Shown here in pieces: positions 8,004 to 16,785 of a DNA stretch of 54,032 nt. The DNA is taken from the NCBI GenBank assembly GCA_001829715.1, contig MICC01000120.1:176-54207 (forward strand). The letters run 5' to 3'. The notes beneath the pieces were generated by a model. That model ran no database searches. It had not been told where the DNA came from and worked only from the letters and a program-made list of their open reading frames with translations. Positions within the stretch are counted from its first letter, which is position 1; each line of letters starts with the position of its first letter. Origin of the DNA: Sulfurimonas sp. RIFOXYB12_FULL_35_9 (GTDB taxonomy: Bacteria > Campylobacterota > Campylobacteria > Campylobacterales > Sulfurimonadaceae). Both the position numbers and the translations under genes were made by a program.

Positions 8004-9365
8004 ATGAAATTGTCATCACAAGAACTTATTCAAGCACTTCAAGAGGATGTGAAAAAATATTTAGATGGACTTGAGACAAATGTTCATCCTTTTGACATAG
8101 CAGAACTTCTCCTTGAGTTGCGTGAGCATGATGAAACGCTTTATCTTGAGGAGCTTTCTAAATTTCCCGATGAGTTAAAAGCTCTCATTATGATAGAGTT
8201 GCCAAGGCATTGTCATGAGGAGATAGTAGAATATTTTACCCCAAATGAACTGGCAGATTTAACAAATACTCTTGATACCGATGATGCTGCAGAGCTTATC
8301 CGTAATATTGAGGATGTAGATGAAGATATAGCTGAAGAGGTTCTTCAAAGCCTCTCGCATGAAGATAGACAAAATCTAGAGACACTTATCTCTTATGAAG
8401 AGTATGAAGCCGGTGCATATATGCAAACTGAGCTTTTTTCTGCTTTTATAGATGAGCAAGTTGGAGAGTCTATCTATAGGCTAAAACATTTAAAGGCTAA
8501 AAAAGAGCTAGATAGTGTCTATCAAGTTTATGTAATTACAAGAGAAAATATATTTTTAGGCTCAATTCCACTAGAAGATCTCATACTCCTTGGACCAAAT
8601 GTAAATTATGATGAGTTAGTAAAAGAGGGTATAAATAGCGTTTCAGTTAATGCCTTAGATGATATACATGAAGTTGTAGAGATTGCTTCAAGATACGATA
8701 TGGGTGTTGTTCCTGTTATAGATTTAAATGGCAAACTCATTGGGCGTATAACATCAGATGATATCTATGACATCATAGAAGAGCGTGCTACCGGGCAACT
8801 TTACCACCTTGCCGGTGTTAATGATGAAGCAGAGCAAGAAGAGAGTCTTTTTCATATCGGTAAACACCGTGCATATTGGCTTGCGATAAATCTTGTTACT
8901 GCTATTGCTGCATCTGTAGTAATAGGATTGTTTGATACGACGATTCAGTCTTTGGTTGCACTTGCAGTTTTAATGCCGATTGTTGCTTCAATGGGCGGTA
9001 ATGCCGGAACACAAACACTAACTGTTACCGTAAGACAGATGGCGCTTGGAGATATCAGCAGTGACGACGCTAAAAAAACGATTAAAAAAGAGGTTTATCT
9101 CTCTTTGATGAATGGTACTATCTTTGCTGTAGCAATAGGAATAATTGCTTGGGTGTGGTTCTCTATGCCAATGTTAGGCGTTGTAATCGCAGCATCTATG
9201 GTTATAAATCTTATTACAGCAGGTTTTTTCGGTTCGCTTATTCCGTTGCTTTTACAAAAAGCAGATATAGATCCGGCAGTCGGATCTTCGGTGCTGCTAA
9301 CAACCGTTACTGATATAGTGGGATTTTTTAGTTTTTTAGGATTGGCAAAACTGATTCTGCTATGA
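8004..9365 (+). CDS. mgtE: magnesium transporter MgtE
   Basis: 453 residues, the normal length. Order of domains: cytoplasmic MgtE N domain (about 15-125, with LDTDDAAELI), a CBS pair (about 130-255, with IPLEDLILL and IGRITSDDIYDII), a plug helix, and a five-span transmembrane domain from about 285. The pore region carries the family signature MGGNAGTQTLTVTVR (about 330-344), with the conserved Asn and Thr residues, and the terminal TDIVGFFSFLGLA. The CBS and N domains sense cytosolic magnesium in characterised homologues. Short 15-base gap to the acetyltransferase gene; followed by a hairpin terminator. Confidence 0.95.
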   Translation: MKLSSQELIQALQEDVKKYLDGLETNVHPFDIAELLLELREHDETLYLEELSKFPDELKALIMIELPRHCHEEIVEYFTPNELADLTNTLDTDDAAELIRNIEDVDEDIAEEVLQSLSHEDRQNLETLISYEEYEAGAYMQTELFSAFIDEQVGESIYRLKHLKAKKELDSVYQVYVITRENIFLGSIPLEDLILLGPNVNYDELVKEGINSVSVNALDDIHEVVEIASRYDMGVVPVIDLNGKLIGRITSDDIYDIIEERATGQLYHLAGVNDEAEQEESLFHIGKHRAYWLAINLVTAIAASVVIGLFDTTIQSLVALAVLMPIVASMGGNAGTQTLTVTVRQMALGDISSDDAKKTIKKEVYLSLMNGTIFAVAIGIIAWVWFSMPMLGVVIAASMVINLITAGFFGSLIPLLLQKADIDPAVGSSVLLTTVTDIVGFFSFLGLAKLILL

Positions 9366-9391
9366 TAGAGCAGAAGTGGCTCTACTTTTTT
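9366..9391 (+). terminator. hairpin terminator after mgtE
   Basis: TAGAGC / GCTCTA 6-bp stem with a 7-base loop (AGAAGTG), followed by CTTTTTT. Begins directly at the mgtE stop and overlaps the 3' end of the convergent CbiX-like gene. Confidence 0.65.
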
Positions 9392-9735
9392 GAGAGTAAG
9401 ATGCTTTCTATCAATTTTATATATTCACTTTTAGCACCAATATGTTCTAAAACCTTAATTTCGATTTCATACTCTTTTGAAAACTTTAAGGCAAGATGAG
9501 GAACATCTTCTCTTACATGTTTTCCCGGAGCTAAAAATAGAGGTAAAACCGTTATTGAAGTGACGTCTGATGCTTTAAGATTTTTTACTGCATGCTCAAA
9601 ATCAGGTTTTGAGAGCTCTAAAAAAGCGAGTTCTATATTTTGAATCGTAGATCTGAGGGTTTCTAATATTTTTTTATTTGCATCGTTTGACTCTTGAACT
9701 TTGCTTCCGTGAGAAAGTAATATATATCCATCCAT
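9382..9735 (-). CDS. CbiX/sirohydrochlorin chelatase-like protein
   Basis: 117 residues, the length of the small single-domain CbiX type. Two histidines expected to bind the metal are present: His9 in LLSHGSK and His73 in LAPGKHVREDVP. Such proteins insert iron, cobalt or nickel into sirohydrochlorin for siroheme, cobalamin or F430-type cofactors and function as dimers. Metal and product cannot be decided here, and no other tetrapyrrole gene is nearby. It is convergent with mgtE, and the fMet/Gln tRNA operon lies upstream on the same strand, so it may also be reached by transcription through the tRNAs. Confidence 0.85.
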   Translation of the reverse strand: MDGYILLSHGSKVQESNDANKKILETLRSTIQNIELAFLELSKPDFEHAVKNLKASDVTSITVLPLFLAPGKHVREDVPHLALKFSKEYEIEIKVLEHIGAKSEYIKLIESILLSKK

Positions 9736-9787
9736 TTTTAAAGCCCTGTTTTGAATGTTTAATAGAATAAAATGAAAAAATTGTGAT

Positions 9788-9864
<77 letters not shown>

Positions 9865-9891
9865 ACATACCTATAAAATAGGGGATTTTTG

Positions 9892-9966
9892 TGGATGGGG
9901 TGAAGGGATTCGAACCCCTGAATACTGGTACCAAAAACCAGTGCCTTACCGCTTGGCGACACCCCA
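9892..9966 (-). tRNA. tRNA-Gln (TTG), second copy
   Basis: 75-nt cloverleaf with encoded CCA and TTG anticodon, identical to the copy at 6222-6296 except one variable-loop base. Sandwiched between two identical initiator tRNAs with spacers of 20-27 bases, so all three are probably cut from one transcript. Confidence 0.97.
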
Positions 9967-9986
9967 AAATAAAAAAGAAAAAGAAT

Positions 9987-10063
<77 letters not shown>

Positions 10064-10068
10064 TCACT

Positions 10069-10093
10069 AACAAACTACTCTAGTATGTTTGTT
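10069..10093. repeat. imperfect palindrome in tRNA leader
   Basis: AACAAAC-TACT and AGTA-T-GTTTGTT form 11 base pairs with one bulged base around a CT centre. The element falls between the promoter and the first tRNA-fMet, i.e. in the 5' leader of the tRNA precursor. It could be a processing hairpin or a binding site. Confidence 0.5.
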
Positions 10094-10101
10094 GGAGCGA
10101 A

Positions 10102-10130
10102 ATTATAGGTAAATAAGGTTACTTTGTCAA
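10102..10130 (-). promoter_or_regulatory. perfect sigma70 promoter of the fMet-Gln-fMet operon
   Basis: Read on the minus strand: TTGACA (10130-10125), 17-base spacer, TATAAT (10107-10102). Both hexamers and the spacing are exact consensus. Predicted transcription start is about 10095, giving a leader of about 30 bases before the first tRNA-fMet. Confidence 0.85.
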
Positions 10131-10187
10131 GGAAATCACGGCTAAATTTAGAAATGTCCTTTGAACTAAAATTAATCAACTTTTCTA

Positions 10188-10193
10188 TATAAT
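10188..10193 (+). promoter_or_regulatory. -10 box of ribBA
   Basis: TATAAT 27 bases before the ribBA ATG. No properly spaced -35 hexamer is visible, which is usual for Campylobacterota sigma70 promoters. Confidence 0.5.
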
Positions 10194-10220
10194 TCGCGCA
10201 ATTAAAATAAAGAAGTATAT

Positions 10221-11249
10221 ATGACACCTACGCAAAGAGTATTGGAAGCGATTGATGAGATAAAAAAAGGGCATATGGTTATCATGGTTGATGATGAAGA
10301 TAGAGAAAATGAGGGTGATTTGGTTTATGCCTCCGCTTTTTCCACTCCGGTACATGTAAACTTTATGGCGACACATGCAAGAGGGCTTATATGCGTAGCG
10401 ATTAGCAAAAGTATTGCAACTCGTTTATCTTTAAATCCGATGGTAAGTTCAAATACATCTTCATACGAGACGGCATTTACGGTTTCGGTTGATGCTAAAA
10501 ATGCGCTAACAGGGATATCTGCTTCAGAGCGAGATGAAACTATCAAGATTTTGGCAAATCCTATAAGCCATGCAGATGAGCTTGTAAAACCGGGTCATAT
10601 TTTTCCTCTAATAGCAAAAGAGGGCGGAACGCTTGTAAGAACCGGACATACTGAGGGATCTGTTGATTTGTGCCGCTTGGCAGGTCTTAGCGAATCATCG
10701 GTCATCTGTGAAATCATCAAAGAAGACGGTACTATGGCACGACGCGATGATTTGGATATTTTCGGTGAAAAGCATAATCTTAAAACTGTTTTTATTTCCG
10801 ATATAGTTGAATATCGTCTTGCAAATGAGAGACTTGTAAATGAAATCGGTGTCGAAGATGTAGAGTTTTTTGGTACAAAAGTTAAAAAATATATATTTTT
10901 AGATCATGATAAGATAGAGCATACGGCGATAGTATTTCATCATGTAGCTTCTATCGCAAACGTAAGAGTTCATAATGTAATTCCTGATATTGAGCTTCTT
11001 TTAAATCAGAAAAAATACAACAATCTTATAGCTTCCATAGAGTATTTAAAACAAAACAGCGGAATTTTGATATTTATAAATAAGCCGACTCATAACGATA
11101 ATGCAGCTATGAAAGAGTTTGGAATAGGCGCTCAGATACTTAAATCGTTCGGCGTATCTAAAATGAATCTTATCACATCTGCTAAAACAACAGAGTTTGT
11201 CGGACTTAGCGGATTTGGACTAGAAATAAACGAAGTTGTAGATATTTAG
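10221..11249 (+). CDS. ribBA: RibBA-type DHBP synthase with degenerate GTP cyclohydrolase II domain
   Basis: 342 residues. The N-terminal RibB domain (about 1-205) converts ribulose 5-phosphate to 3,4-dihydroxy-2-butanone 4-phosphate for riboflavin; it has the acidic active-site loop DDEDRENEGD (24-33), the ARGLICVA segment and the GHTEGSVDLCRLAGL motif. The C-terminal part (about 210-342) aligns in layout with GTP cyclohydrolase II but contains no cysteine, so the three-Cys zinc site required for that reaction is missing. I therefore expect only RibB activity, with a separate RibA elsewhere in the genome. RBS-like AAGAAG precedes the ATG. Confidence 0.9.
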   Translation: MTPTQRVLEAIDEIKKGHMVIMVDDEDRENEGDLVYASAFSTPVHVNFMATHARGLICVAISKSIATRLSLNPMVSSNTSSYETAFTVSVDAKNALTGISASERDETIKILANPISHADELVKPGHIFPLIAKEGGTLVRTGHTEGSVDLCRLAGLSESSVICEIIKEDGTMARRDDLDIFGEKHNLKTVFISDIVEYRLANERLVNEIGVEDVEFFGTKVKKYIFLDHDKIEHTAIVFHHVASIANVRVHNVIPDIELLLNQKKYNNLIASIEYLKQNSGILIFINKPTHNDNAAMKEFGIGAQILKSFGVSKMNLITSAKTTEFVGLSGFGLEINEVVDI

Positions 11250-11283
11250 TATTGATAGAAAAAGTTTAATATAAAGTCGGTAT

Positions 11284-12003
11284 ATGAGAGAAATATTTAA
11301 CAGAGTTGAAAATAATGATGCGGTTAGTATAGAAGTTGATGTTGAAGCAGATGATTTTGAGGGTTCTAATCCTTGGTTGTTTAGCGTATTTGTAAAATCA
11401 GATAATATTAGTGAAAACAGTGATAGTTTTGATGAATTTTTAGAAACAAAAGAGTCTTTGATAATAGCATTAGAGCATGAAAAAAAGGCTAAATACGTTG
11501 GTACGAGAGTAAATGAAGGCTGGCATGAATTTTATTTTTATGCAAAAGATTCAAAAAATCTAGAAACAGTCGTTGCACAAATGCTAAAAGGCAGCGGATA
11601 TAAGTATGAGTGCAGTGTTGTAAAAGATGCAAAGTGGGATTTTTATCATAAAAATCTTTTTCCGAGTGAGTTGGAGTTTCATAATATTCAAAGTGATAAA
11701 ATTATTTTTTTACTAGAAGAAGAGGGTGATAACCTATCAATTCCTAGAGATGTAGAGCATTATTTATCTTTTGACACCGCTACTCAAAAAGAGAGATTTG
11801 TTAAGAATGCTTTGGACTTCGGATTTGAATTTAAAGATGACATCAGCTCTGAAGAGTTTGAACATGGCGTTGCACTTATAAAAAAACATTCTGTAGTGAG
11901 CGAAGAAGTAAGAAAAGTTGTGGAAGATCTCTACGAGCTTGTTAAAAAAGAGCATGGTTATTATGAGGGTTGGAGTACCGTATTGGTAACAAGCGACGAC
12001 TAA
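11284..12003 (+). CDS. DUF695/RraB-type protein
   Basis: 239 residues, cytoplasmic and acidic. The first half (about 1-130; WLFSVFVKS, VGTRVNEGWHEFYFYAKDSKNL) resembles DUF695, and the second half (about 135-230; FPSELEFHNIQSDKI, FVKNALDFGFEFKDD, HGYYEGWSTVLV) resembles the RNase E regulator B fold. Such two-domain proteins are annotated as RraB family members; a role in RNA turnover is only inferred. A 34-base gap separates it from ribBA and 6 bases from the next gene, so it may be translated with the acyltransferase fusion. Confidence 0.7.
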   Translation: MREIFNRVENNDAVSIEVDVEADDFEGSNPWLFSVFVKSDNISENSDSFDEFLETKESLIIALEHEKKAKYVGTRVNEGWHEFYFYAKDSKNLETVVAQMLKGSGYKYECSVVKDAKWDFYHKNLFPSELEFHNIQSDKIIFLLEEEGDNLSIPRDVEHYLSFDTATQKERFVKNALDFGFEFKDDISSEEFEHGVALIKKHSVVSEEVRKVVEDLYELVKKEHGYYEGWSTVLVTSDD

Positions 12004-12009
12004 TTTAAC

Positions 12010-13827
12010 ATGAAAAAGATGTTTGCAATCGTTGGAGTTATAAACTACTTGGCGGTTGTTTTTTTAAATGCTTTTACAGATTTGGGTCATAAAATAATCA
12101 TCCAAAATACAGTTTTTAAAGTTTATGACGTAACTACTCAGATAATACTGAGCGCGATTGTAAATGCTTTGATGCTTCTTCCTTTTATCTTGGCATTTTC
12201 GCCCTCCGGCTATCTCTCCGATAGATTTGCAAAAAATATTATAATGAAGCATGCTGCTCTTTTAGCTGTTTTTATCACTCTTGCAATTACTTTTTCTTAT
12301 TATCAAGGTTGGTTTTTTACCGCTTTTGCCCTTACTTTTTTACTTGCTCTTCAGAGTGCATTGTATAGTCCTGCAAAATACGGATATATAAAAGAGTTAG
12401 TCGGTATAAAGTATATAAGTGAGGGAAACGGTGCAGTTCAAGCAGTTACGACCAGTGCAATTTTGCTTGGAATAATTATCTATACGATACTATTTGAGAC
12501 GCTTTTAGGCGATGTTTTCAGTACAAAAGAGGATATCTTAAAAACCATAGCACCGCTTGGCTGGCTTTTGGTTTTGGGTTCGGTTGTTGAGTATCTGCTT
12601 GCTTTAAAACTGCCAAACATGAGCGTAAAGATAACTCGCAAAAAATTTGAGTTTGCAAAATATATAAAGGGTTTTTATCTGAAAAAAAACCTAATAATAC
12701 TTAGAAGAAAAAAAGAGGTTTTTGATTCTGTAATAGCACTCAGCCTTTTTTGGTCTATCTCTCAGGTCGTATTGGCGATTTTCGGCGAGTACGCAAAGAG
12801 TGAGCTTGGCATTACAAATACGATTATCGTTCAAGGTGTAATGACTTTTTCTGTTATCGGTATAGTATTTGGTTCAATGTTATCGTCTGCTTTTTCAAAG
12901 TATTATATAAATATCGGACTCTCAACTCTTAGTGCATTTGGAATCGCGGTTATACTTTTTATTATCCCATTTACAACAAACACTCTGCTTTTAGGAGTTG
13001 AATTTATTCTCTTTGGATTATTTAGCGGTATACTTTTAGTTCCGCTAAATGCAAAAATCCAGCATCTCTCTCCTGACATTCATCTTGGAACCGTTTTGGC
13101 TGGAAATAATTTTGTTCAAACACTTTTTATGTTCTCTTTTTTAGTGCTCACAACTATCTTCGCATACTTTGGCATGAATGCAAAAGTCCTCTTTTTTATT
13201 ATTGGCATTGTTGCACTGTACCTGCTATATCTGCTTTTAAAGAGATATTTTGTTATGGCGGTTTGGACTCTTTTTGAGTCAATTTTAAAAATTCGTTATA
13301 GATGCACATATATAGGACTTGAGCATATTCCGAGAGATTCACCGATACTCTTGGCAGGGAATCATGTAAGTTGGATTGACTGGTTTATTGTTCAACTTCC
13401 TCTTGAGAAAAGAGTTGTTTTTTTGATTGATAAGGATATATATAACAACAAATTTCTAAAACCGATTTTTAAATTAGGCGATTTGATTCCTATATCGCAA
13501 AAAGCTTCAAAAGATTCGTTTATTGAAACCTCAATGAAATTAAAAAATGGTAAAATTGTGGCAATATTTCCGGAGGGTGAAATATCTAGAAGTTCTGATA
13601 TCGCAAAATTTTATAGAGGCTATAAGTTTATCGATAGAAGCAGTGCTACGATTGTACCATTTTACATAGACGGTGTTTTTGGAAGTCTTTTTGCAAGACA
13701 TAAAGGCGAGTATAAGAGGAATTTTTTTAGAAAAAGAGAGATAACACTCTATTTTGGCGAGCCGATATCTCATGATATAAAGGCTGATGAGCTAAGAGAG
13801 ATAGTAATAAATTTAAAAAGGATATAA
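12010..13827 (+). CDS. MFS (LplT-like) / PlsC-type acyltransferase fusion
   Basis: 605 residues. Residues 1-405 form about twelve transmembrane segments of a major facilitator, with FTDLGHK near the start and SPSGYLSDRFAKN matching the LplT lysophospholipid flippase branch. Residues about 430-605 are a glycerolipid acyltransferase: the H-x4-D motif NHVSWIDW (His452, Asp457) and FPEGE (520-524) are intact. The combination suggests flipping lysophospholipid and re-acylating it, as LplT plus Aas do in enterobacteria, but the acyl-ACP synthetase domain of Aas is absent, so the acyl donor is unknown. It sits 2 bases upstream of the carboxynorspermidine genes. Confidence 0.85.
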   Translation: MKKMFAIVGVINYLAVVFLNAFTDLGHKIIIQNTVFKVYDVTTQIILSAIVNALMLLPFILAFSPSGYLSDRFAKNIIMKHAALLAVFITLAITFSYYQGWFFTAFALTFLLALQSALYSPAKYGYIKELVGIKYISEGNGAVQAVTTSAILLGIIIYTILFETLLGDVFSTKEDILKTIAPLGWLLVLGSVVEYLLALKLPNMSVKITRKKFEFAKYIKGFYLKKNLIILRRKKEVFDSVIALSLFWSISQVVLAIFGEYAKSELGITNTIIVQGVMTFSVIGIVFGSMLSSAFSKYYINIGLSTLSAFGIAVILFIIPFTTNTLLLGVEFILFGLFSGILLVPLNAKIQHLSPDIHLGTVLAGNNFVQTLFMFSFLVLTTIFAYFGMNAKVLFFIIGIVALYLLYLLLKRYFVMAVWTLFESILKIRYRCTYIGLEHIPRDSPILLAGNHVSWIDWFIVQLPLEKRVVFLIDKDIYNNKFLKPIFKLGDLIPISQKASKDSFIETSMKLKNGKIVAIFPEGEISRSSDIAKFYRGYKFIDRSSATIVPFYIDGVFGSLFARHKGEYKRNFFRKREITLYFGEPISHDIKADELREIVINLKRI

Positions 13828-13829
13828 AT

Positions 13830-15014
13830 TTGAGAACAACATTGATTATTGGTGCAGGTGGAGTAAGTCGCGTAGTTGTATATAAGTGCGTACAAAATGC
13901 GGACGTTTTTGGAAAAATTGTTTTAGCAAGCAGAACACTTAAGCGATGCCAAGATATAAAAGAAGAGCTCCCAAATGCTGATATAGAAGTGGCAACAGTA
14001 GATGCAGACTCAACTGAAGAGGTTATAAAACTTATAAACTCATGTAATCCTAGTATTGTTATAAATGTTGCACTTCCTTATCAGGATTTAGCGATTATGG
14101 ATGCATGTATAGCTACAAAAACGCCATATCTTGACACTGCAAACTATGAACATCCGGATGAGGCTAAGTTTGAGTACAAGCTTCAGTGGGAGAGAGATGC
14201 GAAGTTTAAAGAAGCTGGCATTATGGGACTTTTGGGAAGCGGTTTTGACCCAGGGGCTACAAATGTGTTTTGTGCTTACGCCCAAAAACACTATTTTGAC
14301 GAAATACACACCATAGATATACTTGATTGTAATGCAGGTGATCACGGTTACGCTTTTGCAACAAACTTTAATCCTGAGATAAATCTTCGTGAAGTTAGCG
14401 CAAACGGCAGATACTGGGAAAATGGCAAGTGGATTGAGACGAAGCCGTTAGAGATTATGCAAGTTTGGGATTATCCTGAAGTAGGACCAAAAGACAGCTA
14501 CCTGCTTTACCATGAAGAGATGGAGTCGCTTGTAAAGCATATAAAAGGGCTAAAGCGCATAAGATTTTTTATGACATTCGGACAGAGCTATATAAAGCAT
14601 ATGGAAGTTTTACAAAATGTCGGCATGTTAGGCATCGAACCGGTTGAGCATAAAGGCATGATGATAACTCCGATTGAGTTTTTAAAAACACTTCTGCCTG
14701 ACCCTGCATCTTTGGGTTCAAGAACTAAAGGAAAAACAAATATAGGAATAGTTGCCGAGGGTATCAAAGACGGCAAAAAGAGAAAAATCTACATCTATCA
14801 AGTAAAAGAGCATGAAGAGTGCTTCCGTGAAACTAACTCACAGGGTGTTTCATATACAACCGGAGTTCCTGCGATGATAGGCGCAAAACTTATGTTAAAA
14901 GGCATCTGGAGCGGAGTTGGCGTGTTTAACATGGAACAGATGAATCCTGATCCGTTTATGGAAGAGATGAACATTCAAGGGCTTCCTTGGCAGATAAAAG
15001 AGCTAGAAGCGTAG
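13830..15014 (+). CDS. carboxynorspermidine synthase (saccharopine dehydrogenase family)
   Basis: 394 residues. Catalyses NAD(P)H-dependent condensation of aspartate semialdehyde with putrescine or diaminopropane to carboxy(nor)spermidine. The Rossmann loop GAGGVSRVV is at 8-16, and the catalytic-domain signature LLGSGFDPGATNVFCAYA is typical of this branch rather than lysine-pathway enzymes. Start is TTG at 13830 after AAAAAGGATATAAAT. The decisive context is the next gene, nspC, 3 bases downstream. In Campylobacter jejuni this pair makes spermidine without S-adenosylmethionine decarboxylase. Confidence 0.92.
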   Translation: MRTTLIIGAGGVSRVVVYKCVQNADVFGKIVLASRTLKRCQDIKEELPNADIEVATVDADSTEEVIKLINSCNPSIVINVALPYQDLAIMDACIATKTPYLDTANYEHPDEAKFEYKLQWERDAKFKEAGIMGLLGSGFDPGATNVFCAYAQKHYFDEIHTIDILDCNAGDHGYAFATNFNPEINLREVSANGRYWENGKWIETKPLEIMQVWDYPEVGPKDSYLLYHEEMESLVKHIKGLKRIRFFMTFGQSYIKHMEVLQNVGMLGIEPVEHKGMMITPIEFLKTLLPDPASLGSRTKGKTNIGIVAEGIKDGKKRKIYIYQVKEHEECFRETNSQGVSYTTGVPAMIGAKLMLKGIWSGVGVFNMEQMNPDPFMEEMNIQGLPWQIKELEA

Positions 15015-15017
15015 TCG

Positions 15018-16166
15018 ATGGAGAGTTTAGAAAAAATCGCTACACCATACTACATGTGCGAGGAGTCTCTTCTTCGTGCAAACCTTGAAATCTTAAATCG
15101 TGTACAGATTGAGGGCGGAGCTAAAATCATCTTAGCTCTAAAGGGTTTTGCGATGTGGAGCACATTCCCTTTGGTAAAACAGTATCTCAAAGGGTGTACT
15201 TCAAGCGGACTCCATGAGGCACTTTTAGCACGAGAAGAGTTTGCAAAAGATGATAAAAATCTTGAGGTTCACACATATTCGCCTGCATACAAAGATGAAG
15301 ATATAGACGAGATAGCACGCATATCCGACCACATAGTTTTCAACTCGCCAAATCAGCTTTTTAAGTACTCTCAACGGGTAAAAAAGATAAATCCTGCCGT
15401 GAGTTTATCGCTAAGAATAAACCCTGAACAGTCATCTTCTCCAAAAGATATCTACAATCCTTGCGGACTTTACAGCCGTTTGGGAACAACGCTTGCAAAT
15501 TTCGACGAGAGAGTTTTGGGTCTGATTGACGGTCTTAATTTTCATGCACTTTGCGAACAGGATGTTGATGCACTTGAAGAAGTTTTAGAGGCGTTTGAAG
15601 CAAAGTTTTCAAAGTACTTTAAAGGTATGAAGTACATAAACTTCGGTGGCGGTCACCATATAACCAAAAAGGGTTATGATGTTGATAAGCTTATAAATAT
15701 CATCAAAAATTTTAGAGCCAAATACGGCGTTGAAGTTTACCTAGAACCGGGAGAAGCGGTAGGTTGGCAGACAGGCGAACTTGTAAGTAGTGTTCTTGAT
15801 ATCGTCCATAACGGTATGGATATCGCCATCTTAGACACTTCGGCGGAGGCTCACATGCCAGACACTCTTGCGATGCCTTATCGTGCGATGGTGCGAGGAA
15901 GCGGCGAGGCTGGAGAGAAAAAATATACTTACAGATTTGGCGGAAATACGTGTTTGGCTGGTGACATCATGGGAGATTACTCTTTTGACGCACCACTCAA
16001 AGTTGGTGATAAAATTATTTTTGAAGACCAAATCCACTATACATTTGTGAAAAATACTACATTTAACGGTATTAAATTACCATCACTAGTTATAAAAAGA
16101 GAAGATGGAAGAGTAGATCTTATAAAAGAGTTTGGATATCAAGATTACAGAAATAGACTTTCATAA
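15018..16166 (+). CDS. nspC: carboxynorspermidine decarboxylase
   Basis: 382 residues. PLP-dependent alanine-racemase-fold decarboxylase that removes CO2 from carboxy(nor)spermidine to yield (nor)spermidine. The PLP lysine is expected in ILALKGFAMW (Lys42); NFHALCEQD, FGGGHHITKKGYD, the Glu-Pro-Gly segment YLEPGEAVGW and the late GGNTCLAGDIMGDY match NspC rather than diaminopimelate decarboxylase. Directly follows carboxynorspermidine synthase, completing the two-step pathway. The nearby start ATG is 3 bases after the upstream stop. Confidence 0.94.
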   Translation: MESLEKIATPYYMCEESLLRANLEILNRVQIEGGAKIILALKGFAMWSTFPLVKQYLKGCTSSGLHEALLAREEFAKDDKNLEVHTYSPAYKDEDIDEIARISDHIVFNSPNQLFKYSQRVKKINPAVSLSLRINPEQSSSPKDIYNPCGLYSRLGTTLANFDERVLGLIDGLNFHALCEQDVDALEEVLEAFEAKFSKYFKGMKYINFGGGHHITKKGYDVDKLINIIKNFRAKYGVEVYLEPGEAVGWQTGELVSSVLDIVHNGMDIAILDTSAEAHMPDTLAMPYRAMVRGSGEAGEKKYTYRFGGNTCLAGDIMGDYSFDAPLKVGDKIIFEDQIHYTFVKNTTFNGIKLPSLVIKREDGRVDLIKEFGYQDYRNRLS

Positions 16167-16177
16167 AGGAAAATAAA

Positions 16178-16732
16178 ATGCAAGAAGATAAGCAAAGATG
16201 GAATGAGAGATATTTAGATAACCCGATGCCGCAGAGTGTTTCTCCGCTGCTTGAGAAATACATCTCACATGCAAAAGTGGGTCAAGCTGTAGATGTTGCT
16301 TGCGGAACAGGTAGAAATACGCATTTTTTGGCAAATTTAGGCTTTTTGGTTGATGCCGTAGATATTTCTGATTATGCACTTGATAAAGTTAAAAACAGTG
16401 CAATGATTACGAAAATCGATGCAGATTTAGATAAATATAATTTGGCACCAAATAGATATGATTTGATTGTAAATGTAAATTATCTAAATCGTCGTTTAGT
16501 TTCTCAGATGAAAGATGCTCTTTGTAGCGGTGGAGTTTTGATGTTTGAAACTTTTATAGTGGCTCATGGCGATTTTCATATTCCTACTACAAATTTAGAT
16601 TATCTTTTAAGAAAAAATGAACTTCTACACTCTTTTATAGGACTTGATGTAATTTACTATGAAGAGAGAATCGATATAAACCTGAGAGGCGAGAAGGTAA
16701 AAGTAGCCTCTTTAGTGGCTAAAAAAGTATAA
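16178..16732 (+). CDS. class I SAM-dependent methyltransferase
   Basis: 184 residues. Motif I VDVACGTGRNTHFLA (38-52) binds S-adenosylmethionine; VDAVDISDYAL follows as motif II, with the LIVNVNYLNR strand in the position of motif IV. Short methyltransferases of this type (TehB/SmtA-like) act on varied small molecules; the substrate is not readable. It lies 11 bases after nspC with an AAAGGAAAA ribosome site and ends at a strong terminator, so it closes the polyamine operon. Confidence 0.82.
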   Translation: MQEDKQRWNERYLDNPMPQSVSPLLEKYISHAKVGQAVDVACGTGRNTHFLANLGFLVDAVDISDYALDKVKNSAMITKIDADLDKYNLAPNRYDLIVNVNYLNRRLVSQMKDALCSGGVLMFETFIVAHGDFHIPTTNLDYLLRKNELLHSFIGLDVIYYEERIDINLRGEKVKVASLVAKKV

Positions 16733-16748
16733 CAGAACTACAAAAATT

Positions 16749-16773
16749 GCCGAAGAAAATAGTTTTCTTCGGC
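16749..16773. terminator. bidirectional hairpin terminator
   Basis: Perfect 11-bp stem GCCGAAGAAAA / TTTTCTTCGGC with a TAG loop. It lies between a plus-strand operon and a minus-strand gene end, with A- and T-rich flanks, so it can serve both. Confidence 0.8.
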
Positions 16774-16785
16774 ATAAATTTGCTT

